25,385 bases of DNA from a virus. The stretch spans positions 1 through 25,385 of the IMG/VR virus record IMGVR_UViG_3300008448_000571, one strand, 5' to 3'. Each line of letters begins with the position of its first letter. Position 1 is the first letter of the stretch. The notes under the pieces were generated by a model that had not been told where the DNA came from, ran no database searches, and worked only from the letters and a program-made list of their open reading frames with translations. Below, piece after piece: positions 19,415-25,385 of the stretch. Both the position numbers and the translations under genes were made by a program.

Positions 19415-20269
19415 TTAGCTAGCAGCCTCGGTTAGCGCGATGAACGCTGCGTCGTCAGATACGCGGAAACCAACTTCGATCTCAGCAAGAACTGCGAACA
19501 TGTTCTGCTGGAATAGGTTGATGGTTGTGTCTCCAACTTCAAGAGTTGCCTGGTCAGAGATCTTGATGACTACGTCATCTACAGTTCCCCAAACAGCCTG
19601 TGACCAGTCACCGGTGTAACCAAGTACGCCGTTTGAAGCCTTGTAAGCTGCACGTGACTTGAATACTGGACGGCCAAGAACAGAACCGATTGTTCCCTCA
19701 CCCTGAAGGTTGCTGATGAACAATGGACGGTCCTGAAGGTCCTTTAGACCTAGAAGGGTTGCTTCTCCCTGTGGAGAGATAACAAATCCGTTCATGTCGT
19801 ATCCTTCTGCACCAACTGCAGATAGGGCAGCAATCAAACCATCGTAGTCAAGGGTCTGAGTGTCAACGGCTGCTAGAGTGTCGAAGTCAGATCCAGGAGC
19901 GGTGCCGTGGAATACTGTGCTGTCGAACTTCTTAGCAAGAGCGTTTGGCAAGCGTGATGCCAAAGCTGTGTAAAGAGCTGGAAGGTCGCGACGGAACTCG
20001 TTTGAGAATGTCTCGATTACAGCAAGCTTGTAAGGACGAAGAATCTTGGTCGAAGCAGTTCCGTTAGAAACAGGCTTTGACTCGGTCTCTCCAACCCAAG
20101 CAGCAGTAGGCTCTCCGGTGATGATGTTTACTGCGGTACCATTTCCTGGTAGCTCGATTCTACGTGCTGCGCGCTGCACAACAGAAGTCTCGAGAACCTT
20201 GCTCATGATCTCGCTTGATACTGCCTCAGGAAGAACAATGCTTCCAGAGGATCTATTGATGTCGGCCAT
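19415..20269 (-). CDS. Major capsid protein, HK97 fold
   Basis: This 284-aa protein is of the short HK97-fold type with no delta domain, consistent with the separate scaffold encoded upstream. The N-terminal arm has SGSIVLPEAVSSEIMSKVLETSVVQRAARR. AAWVGETESKPVSNG (about 56-70) is the E-loop region. SNEFRRDLPALYTALASRLPNALAKKFD (about 89-116) is the spine helix, and a Pro/Gly-rich A-domain follows. These are standard for actinophage capsid proteins. GAAAGG lies upstream of ATG 20269. The gene is followed by a hairpin that may limit read-through into the less abundant neck genes. Confidence 0.93.
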   Translation of the reverse strand: MADINRSSGSIVLPEAVSSEIMSKVLETSVVQRAARRIELPGNGTAVNIITGEPTAAWVGETESKPVSNGTASTKILRPYKLAVIETFSNEFRRDLPALYTALASRLPNALAKKFDSTVFHGTAPGSDFDTLAAVDTQTLDYDGLIAALSAVGAEGYDMNGFVISPQGEATLLGLKDLQDRPLFISNLQGEGTIGSVLGRPVFKSRAAYKASNGVLGYTGDWSQAVWGTVDDVVIKISDQATLEVGDTTINLFQQNMFAVLAEIEVGFRVSDDAAFIALTEAAS

Positions 20270-20286
20270 TTAGGTCAACCTTTCGT

Positions 20287-20772
20287 TTATAGTAGGTCTG
20301 ACAATGCAGATGCAAACTGATCAGCCGTAGAAGCTCCACTAGATGATGGTTTGCCCTGATTGATGTCAGGTTTGATTTGTGTTTTTGACTGATTCGCAAT
20401 GAGCGACAACAGTTTCTCAGCAGAGCTTTCAAGCTCTTCTCGAGTCGATCCGTTCAAAAGATCAAGAGCGTCAGCAGGTATACCCTTCTCATTGGCAACC
20501 TCAAAACGCATTAGTTGGCTAGCGGCTTGAGAAGCCTCCGCTTTTGCCTGAGCAAGTTCCTCAGCGAGTCTTTCTTGGACTGGCTTCAGACTTTGTTCGT
20601 AGTCACGCCATTTAGCAGCAGCTTCGACGTCAGCCTTTGCAGACTTAGCTCGATTCTCCCACTTGCGTGCTTCAGCCTTCCAGTCGGTTTCCGCTGCATC
20701 GCCCTGCGGCTCTGCTGCTTCTGTTGCCTGTACTGTCGGCTCGGATTCAGTGATTGTGTTTTCTTCACTCAT
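20287..20772 (-). CDS. Scaffolding protein
   Basis: This 161-aa protein is acidic at the N-terminus (SEENTITESEPTVQATEAAEPQGDAAETDWKAEARKWENRAK). It has a long coiled coil at about 35-90, a short region KGIPADALDLLNG (about 95-107), and a Ser/Gly-rich end with STADQFASALSDLL. That C-terminal amphipathic helix is typical of scaffolds that contact capsid protein. Scaffolds guide procapsid assembly and leave before or during packaging. No protease gene is seen nearby, so release is probably without cleavage. AGGAGAAAAACGCA precedes ATG 20772. Confidence 0.88.
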   Translation of the reverse strand: MSEENTITESEPTVQATEAAEPQGDAAETDWKAEARKWENRAKSAKADVEAAAKWRDYEQSLKPVQERLAEELAQAKAEASQAASQLMRFEVANEKGIPADALDLLNGSTREELESSAEKLLSLIANQSKTQIKPDINQGKPSSSGASTADQFASALSDLL

Positions 20773-20797
20773 TGCGTTTTTCTCCTATGCAGGATTT

Positions 20798-20831
20798 CAG
20801 CCATGCGGCTGGTTCTGACCCGATGTCAGAA
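20798..20831 (-). other. Two tandem hairpins between MuF and scaffold genes
   Basis: TTCTGAC/GTCAGAA (20813-20819 with 20825-20831) starts three bases after the MuF stop. CAGCC/GGCTG (20798-20802 with 20807-20811) with an ATGC loop follows. There is no T-run. They mark the transition from low-copy portal/MuF genes to the high-copy scaffold and capsid genes. Confidence 0.6.
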
Positions 20832-20833
20832 GT

Positions 20834-21637
20834 TTATGGTAATCCAGTTTGTTTACGAACTTCCTTTAGGATGTTTTTTGTCGTCAATGACAACTCTGGA
20901 TAAGATCTTCTAAAAGCTGTTGTGGCTGCGCGTCCACCGGTTGGCAAACCATCGGCTGCAAGTTGTCTGTCGAAAGCTCTACGAGCTTCCTGCTGTCTTG
21001 CAAGTAATTCTGATCTACCGGTTTCATACTGTCTTTCAGCTTCGTCGTACCAAGGTTCGCGAAGTGGAGTTTGACCAGTAAAGATCGGCAAAGATGTGCA
21101 TCTACAGTAATTGTGATACTTGTTGTAGTACTGATCATCCTGGACTTCTGCTACAGCTGCCATAGTCCTGCAAAATACGCAAGCACTTGCAGAAGGCACA
21201 CGCTGGTACTTAGTTCCATCTGGATCAGTTACAATGTTGAACTGAATCGTTTCACGGTCTCCAGCATTTACAACTCGTTGCATTGAACCAGCAATCATGC
21301 TTGTCACCGCTGAAAAAGATGAACCTTTTTTTGCCTGTGCAGTTCCATAAGCAACAGCCGACTGAATTACTGGATCTACATCCACATCTACAGGAGTTGC
21401 TTCGTAAACTGTAGTAACTTGCCTTGCTCTTACTCGACTTTGATCATAGTAATTTACTGCTAATGCAGAAGCTAGACTTGAGTATGTAGCTGCGACCGGT
21501 GAGAGTATTTGACCAGCTTCATAAGCAAAGACACTGAATGGCTCGTTTTCAAGAAGTCTCAAAGCTCCAACAGTGTCTGCAATTGCAATCGTTGTTAGAT
21601 TATCAAGATTCCTACGATGCTCAGTTAGCAAAGTCAT
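20834..21637 (-). CDS. MuF-like minor capsid protein
   Basis: This 267-aa protein has an N-terminal helical region that in this family contacts the portal. The C-terminal half contains the MuF core: ACVFCRTMA (152-160), then KYHNYCRCTSLPIF (173-186), giving Cys153, Cys156, His175, Cys178 and Cys180, a likely zinc site. MuF-type proteins are minor capsid components made in few copies and often injected or needed for assembly. No toxin domain is fused after the MuF core. The remaining C-terminus is a charged helix. The start shares one base with the portal stop. Confidence 0.87.
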   Translation of the reverse strand: MTLLTEHRRNLDNLTTIAIADTVGALRLLENEPFSVFAYEAGQILSPVAATYSSLASALAVNYYDQSRVRARQVTTVYEATPVDVDVDPVIQSAVAYGTAQAKKGSSFSAVTSMIAGSMQRVVNAGDRETIQFNIVTDPDGTKYQRVPSASACVFCRTMAAVAEVQDDQYYNKYHNYCRCTSLPIFTGQTPLREPWYDEAERQYETGRSELLARQQEARRAFDRQLAADGLPTGGRAATTAFRRSYPELSLTTKNILKEVRKQTGLP

Positions 21638-23292
21638 TAGGCTATAACGATCTCGCTAAATCTAACATTCACAACGTTCTCAGTTTCAACGCCATTTTCA
21701 AATAGTCGTACTTGAACCGCTGGATCTTCTTCAGTTCCTTGAATCGCAAACTGTGAACCAGGTACACCTAGAGTTCCACCAATCATGATGTGCTCAACGC
21801 GTCCAGTCCTACCATCTACTAGATCAACGATGTCTCCGGTTCTGACTCCTTGGAATTCGTCTACAGTATCAGGTCGGCCGCTTTCTGCTGGCGCAGCTTG
21901 ACCGTTCTCTGTTCTGCGAGATGCAAGATCTGCAACTTCTGGGTTCTGGGTTGCTGCTTGAGCTGCTGCTGCAAGGTTTCCAATTAGTGAACTCGCCTGA
22001 GCCACTCGCTTTTCAATCTTTAGTTGCTGCTTGTCAGAGTCCGACAGACCAATTCTATTGTAGGTAATTTCAGAATCTGGTAGCAAAACACCTGCAGCAA
22101 TCAGCTTGACGGCTTCGTCTGCTGCAGCTGCTCTGGTTGGAGTAGAAGCATCGCGCCAGATTGGGCGGATGTCCATTGCCTCTTCAGGAATTTCACCATC
22201 GCGAACTAGCAATGATAGTCGTGCAACTTCGGACCAAGTTCTTCCAAACTGGCGCTGACGTCTTTCAGCTCTCTTGACTAGTCTAGCTTCCATCTGACGA
22301 ATAGCATCAGCAGAAGCTGGGTTATCAGTCTGGAATCCAAGATAATTAGTTGGAATTGCAGTTTCTGCTGCAAGCATTTGTGCGTAAGCTCTGATCTGAT
22401 CGAAGTATGGACGAGTGTCATTCGCGTTGAACTGACCAACTTGTGGCATTACGCCTTCGGCCTCGTTGTAAGGAATACCAAGGACTCGACCCTGGTAAAC
22501 TGACCAAGCGTTTAGAGGTTTTCCATCTGCATCTAGGAACGTGTCTTCTGAAGCACCTAAGATGTATCTCTGAGGAGCTGAGTAGAACTCGCGGGCAACT
22601 TCTGCGCCGACAAGTGTTCTCATTGCACTGTCAGTGTAACTTCGAACCGCCCTGGTGATCTCTGATCGGCCATAAGGATCACCGCTACGAGGATTGTTAG
22701 GTAGTTGAGCAACCAGAACTCTTCCAAGGTTGTGGATGTCGCGGTCAACGTCAACCCATTGCTTGTTTGCGTATTCCAGGTAAATGTTCTGATCTGGTAG
22801 GTACAAAGTACCTGACATTGCCTTACCATTTGCGTCTCTGTCTACTAGAAGAGCTGCAGAAAGCCTGCGAGTACGAAGATCATAAAGTGAAGTCATCTTC
22901 TTCGGTGATTCAATCGTGATTAGTGGATCAGCTTCGCCATCCATACCACGCCCGACTGTAACGAAACCAGTTCCAAAGATAAGTGCATCCTTGTGGCCTA
23001 GGCTCGACTCAAGATCAAGTTCGTTAGCCCTAAAGATGTCATTTACGCCTAAATTCTCAGGAGCAAGAAAGCCTTCTAGGTCTAGTCTCTCTTCGAGTAC
23101 GTCGACGGCAGTTCCGGCCCAACCGACAACTGTTTCAATAGCTGTCAACTGAGGAGGAATCGAGATTCGAAGATCTTTTAGCTTGTTCTTGCCTTCGTAG
23201 TATCTTTCTACAAGGTAGTTCTTGCCATCGTGCCCTTGAAGCTTCTTTATTAAGTGCTCGATTAGACCGATTTCATCCGGCGTTAGCGTCAT
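21637..23292 (-). CDS. Portal protein
   Basis: This 551-aa protein belongs to the SPP1 gp6-like portal family of actinophages. Recognisable segments are LVERYYEGKNKLKDLRISIPPQ (27-48), the ETVVGWAGTAVDVLEERLDLEGF block (53-75), the clip and stem region 'LAAETAIPTNYLGFQTDNPASADAIRQMEARLVKRAERRQ', and a C-terminal Ala/Gln-rich helix (about 430-460) before a beta-rich end. Portals form the dodecameric ring through which DNA enters and to which the neck binds. The gene overlaps TerL by four bases and MuF by one. The extra C-terminal beta segment (about 475-551: VDEFQGVRTGDIVDLVDGRTG) is longer than in minimal portals. Confidence 0.92.
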   Translation of the reverse strand: MTLTPDEIGLIEHLIKKLQGHDGKNYLVERYYEGKNKLKDLRISIPPQLTAIETVVGWAGTAVDVLEERLDLEGFLAPENLGVNDIFRANELDLESSLGHKDALIFGTGFVTVGRGMDGEADPLITIESPKKMTSLYDLRTRRLSAALLVDRDANGKAMSGTLYLPDQNIYLEYANKQWVDVDRDIHNLGRVLVAQLPNNPRSGDPYGRSEITRAVRSYTDSAMRTLVGAEVAREFYSAPQRYILGASEDTFLDADGKPLNAWSVYQGRVLGIPYNEAEGVMPQVGQFNANDTRPYFDQIRAYAQMLAAETAIPTNYLGFQTDNPASADAIRQMEARLVKRAERRQRQFGRTWSEVARLSLLVRDGEIPEEAMDIRPIWRDASTPTRAAAADEAVKLIAAGVLLPDSEITYNRIGLSDSDKQQLKIEKRVAQASSLIGNLAAAAQAATQNPEVADLASRRTENGQAAPAESGRPDTVDEFQGVRTGDIVDLVDGRTGRVEHIMIGGTLGVPGSQFAIQGTEEDPAVQVRLFENGVETENVVNVRFSEIVIA

Positions 23293-24806
23293 AGAATTGT
23301 CGCCCTTCGGTTATTCGTTTTGCGGTCTTTCATTTGGTTTCGTGCTCCATTGGCTAAGATTGCACAGGCAAGAAGGTCCACCTTACGAGGTGAGGCTCTC
23401 TTCTCTTTCCTGAAGCTTCCTGATTCTGTTGCCACTGCGTTCAATACGTGCCTGGTCAGAGTCGGACTCTTTCCATCATGACCAATCTCTTTGGCTACCA
23501 AGTCCGCAATAAATTGCTGAGACATTGGTGCCATACGATGGTTTGTGGGCGGGATTCTTTCCACTCGATGCCGCCACTTCTTTGACCACTCTAATACATC
23601 AGGTTCGTAAAAGCTTGGATCTGCCCATAACATTTTTACGTCATACTGATCAAAAAGTTTCTGAATTGCTGCGTTTACTTCAAACCTGTCCACGGTCCAT
23701 TCAGGATCATTTGGATCTGGCTCCCAAACTGCATGGACTTTCAAGATTCCTGTTTCGACATCACAGATGACAATACCTGTTGCGTCACCAGAAACCGAAC
23801 CATCAAAGCCAGCTGTAACTGTTGCACCAAGTTTGACTTCGTTGTCTCTTTCGGCTTCTGACCAAAAGTGAGGGCTAATGAAGTCTTCACCGGCAAGTCG
23901 AACCCATTGATTCAATCTGAACCTCTGAAATCCTGCAAAACCAGCAGATCCTGCAGATGCGATTGCGGCTTCGAAATCGTCTTTGTCAAGAAGGCCTTCG
24001 GCAAGGTTTGGGTTTGCCTTTTTCCAGATTTCTGGGTCAGTCGGATCTGCGTCATTTGCAGCTTCCCACCACCAAAAACCAAACTGGGGATCTTCGATCT
24101 CTCCAGCCGAAACTCGTTTGCCGTGCTCGTATAGTCTACCAAGTAATGTGTCGGTATTTCCACCAGCTGTTGTAATTCCAAGAACCAAGGATTCTGGTCG
24201 GTCACCGGAACCAGTAACCAAAGCATCCCAGAGTTCGTCGCCTCGCTTATTCGTGTGAGAACTAGGCCAAGCGTGTAACTCATCGGCAATTACCAACGAT
24301 GGTCCAAGACCATGAGCTGCCGAAGCGTCTGCCGATAGTGCTTTGTAAACACTTCCACGAGATGGCATCTCAAGAGCGTCTCGGTAAACCTTGATGACTC
24401 TACTCAGAGTCGGATTGTTGAGGACTTGCTGTCTAGCTTCACCAAATACGATCTTAGCTTGAGCGCGATCCGACGCTGCTGAGTAAACCTGTGCACCTGC
24501 TGGCCCAAAGACCAAATGCTCCAATGCAATTGTCGTTCCGAGAAGCGATTTGCCGTTTTTCCTAGGAAGGCCCACGATCGCTCGGCGGTATCGTAGTAAA
24601 CCGTCTTCAGTTTCTTCGAAAATCCTGTCAACAAGCCAATCCTGCCATTCAGTAAAATCTAGCGGTTCACCGACCTTGAAACCACGGCTGACCCGAAGAA
24701 GCTTTTCAGCAAAGTCAGAAACATGGCGACCACGAGTCCGACTACTAAGTGATGGAACCGACCAAGTTGGCGCCCAGTCTGGATTACCCTGCTCTAGTGA
24801 CGTCAC
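23289..24806 (-). CDS. terL: Terminase large subunit
   Basis: This 505-aa protein is of the Terminase_1/HK97 gp2-like type. The ATPase domain has Walker A GLPRKNGKS (79-87), Walker B LVIADE (171-176) and the coupling ITTAGG segment (211-216). The nuclease domain has AGFDGSVSGDATG (332-344) with metal-binding Asp335 and Asp341, WADPS (395-399) with Asp396, and a late Asp477. The protein pumps DNA into the procapsid through the portal and cuts it. Its ATG overlaps the TerS end by 23 bases and its stop overlaps the portal start (ATGA), so all three are coupled. Confidence 0.95.
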   Translation of the reverse strand: MTSLEQGNPDWAPTWSVPSLSSRTRGRHVSDFAEKLLRVSRGFKVGEPLDFTEWQDWLVDRIFEETEDGLLRYRRAIVGLPRKNGKSLLGTTIALEHLVFGPAGAQVYSAASDRAQAKIVFGEARQQVLNNPTLSRVIKVYRDALEMPSRGSVYKALSADASAAHGLGPSLVIADELHAWPSSHTNKRGDELWDALVTGSGDRPESLVLGITTAGGNTDTLLGRLYEHGKRVSAGEIEDPQFGFWWWEAANDADPTDPEIWKKANPNLAEGLLDKDDFEAAIASAGSAGFAGFQRFRLNQWVRLAGEDFISPHFWSEAERDNEVKLGATVTAGFDGSVSGDATGIVICDVETGILKVHAVWEPDPNDPEWTVDRFEVNAAIQKLFDQYDVKMLWADPSFYEPDVLEWSKKWRHRVERIPPTNHRMAPMSQQFIADLVAKEIGHDGKSPTLTRHVLNAVATESGSFRKEKRASPRKVDLLACAILANGARNQMKDRKTNNRRATIL

Positions 24807-25287
24807 GTCGCTGCGCTAACTCGTCAAGTTCATCACGAACCCGGACTTCAGCAAGTCCTAGTCTAGATCTGTCCGACGGAGAGAAGCCGATGGCAGCCAA
24901 CCAGCTTGTGATCTGGGCTCGCAACTCTTTTAGCTGAGTGACCCAAGGAGTGGTAACCGGTGATCCGTTTGCATGGACATAAACCCTAGGGAATTCGCCA
25001 GACTCGATACCTTGACGAAGCTTCTCAGATTCATCATAAGCATGGCAAAGCATCGACACTAAAGTCCTATCAGATTCGACTGCAAGCCACTGACGGCCAG
25101 CATGCCAAACGTGATGCCAGAGCTCAAGACCTGCAGGCCCTAAGGTCTCAGGTGCGTCTGGTGAAGATCCTCCTTCGAGGCCTTCTCCGATACCAGGACC
25201 ATCTGGAAGATCTCTTCCGGTTCCTGCTAATCTGTGTCGTTCAACCGGCTTACCCGGTCGTCCTGTTGGTCTACCTGTTGTGGCCAT
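24784..25287 (-). CDS. terS: Terminase small subunit
   Basis: I start this 167-aa protein at ATG 25287 (MATTGRPTGRPGKPVERHR), which has GAGAGAGG upstream. Frame-open ATGs at 25305, 25320 and 25380 lack a better signal. The basic N-terminal GRPTGRPGKP is the start typical of P27-like small terminases of actinophages. WHHVWHAGRQWLAVESDRTLVSMLCHAYDESEKLR (about 57-92) and the following oligomerisation helices through 'IGFSPSDRSRLG' match the family. It binds the packaging site and positions TerL. The SDRSRLGLAEVR motif near the C-terminus is a family hallmark. Confidence 0.87.
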   Translation of the reverse strand: MATTGRPTGRPGKPVERHRLAGTGRDLPDGPGIGEGLEGGSSPDAPETLGPAGLELWHHVWHAGRQWLAVESDRTLVSMLCHAYDESEKLRQGIESGEFPRVYVHANGSPVTTPWVTQLKELRAQITSWLAAIGFSPSDRSRLGLAEVRVRDELDELAQRRDVTRAG

Positions 25288-25324
25288 GCGGCACCTCTCT
25301 CCCATGCGGGAATTCACCATGCGG
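25284..25324 (-). repeat. Three CCGCATGG copies at the terS start
   Basis: CCGCATGG (minus strand) occurs at 25284-25291, 25302-25309 and 25317-25324, spaced 18 and 15 bases, so each places an ATG in the terS frame. The first contains the chosen start codon. Three more copies lie at 3193, 7861 and 20801. The cluster could be a terminase recognition site or a leftover of repeated start sites. Confidence 0.55.
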
Positions 25325-25385
25325 TTGTTGCTATCAAAACTATTCGGGATACCCTGTTTGGCTTTTGACCTCACATGCACCAGCT

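Noticed and set aside
22799-22812. GGTACAAAGTACC inverted repeat as another operator
   Set aside because: It differs from TTGTACAA, lies in the middle of the portal gene and has no promoter elements nearby.

Overview
The window is a 25.4 kb piece of a tailed double-stranded DNA phage genome with a siphovirus plan. Every gene I can support is on the minus strand, so transcription runs from the right edge to the left edge. Terminase, portal, MuF, scaffold, capsid, neck, tail tube, frameshifted chaperone, tape measure and Gp37-like tail protein follow the order usual in actinobacteriophages. The DNA looks moderate in GC (mid-40s per cent by eye, not computed), well below most soil actinophages. 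Together with the collagen-like and glycine-rich fibre genes often seen in aquatic phages, this suggests a low-GC freshwater actinobacterial host (acI or Luna type). That host guess is inference only. There is no integrase, tRNA or CRISPR array in the window.

Right to left, the late region (about 25290 to 6754) holds packaging (small and large terminase), portal, MuF-type minor capsid protein, scaffold, major capsid protein, four neck genes (adaptor, stopper, gp10-like, tail terminator), major tail protein, the chaperone pair with a -1 frameshift at a GGGGGAA slip site, and an 848-aa tape measure. It continues with the Dit-like protein, a Gp37-like minor tail protein, seven small or repetitive tail-tip and fibre genes, and a lysis block (LysM-like protein, M23 endopeptidase, holin). 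A strong intrinsic terminator with a UUCG loop (6754-6783) closes this unit. Inside it, hairpins flank the scaffold/capsid pair and the major tail protein, the most abundant products.

Left of the terminator is a second, early or middle type region (6696 to 1). It begins with a sigma-factor-like gene that appears leaderless, then a GIY-YIG nuclease-like gene and a recombination module (YqaJ/lambda-exo-type exonuclease plus a putative single-strand annealing protein). A coiled-coil protein, a small Cys/His protein and an HNH protein follow. A promoter with a consensus extended -10 (TGGTATAAT) at 3277-3285 starts the last block: a 33-aa gene, a 93-aa gene, a 58-aa gene, a thymidylate-kinase-like P-loop kinase, an SGNH-hydrolase-like protein and a 359-aa protein of unknown function. 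The last may be related to the glycosylase-like helical enzymes of thymine hypermodification. A further gene runs off the left edge.

Two recurring signals mark the left region and not the late region. One is a near-invariant start-associated sequence AAGAAAGGAAG before at least five genes. The other is a TTGTACAA palindrome at three promoter-like positions. The kinase, SGNH and 359-aa genes are the best candidate for an undescribed system, possibly DNA base hypermodification.
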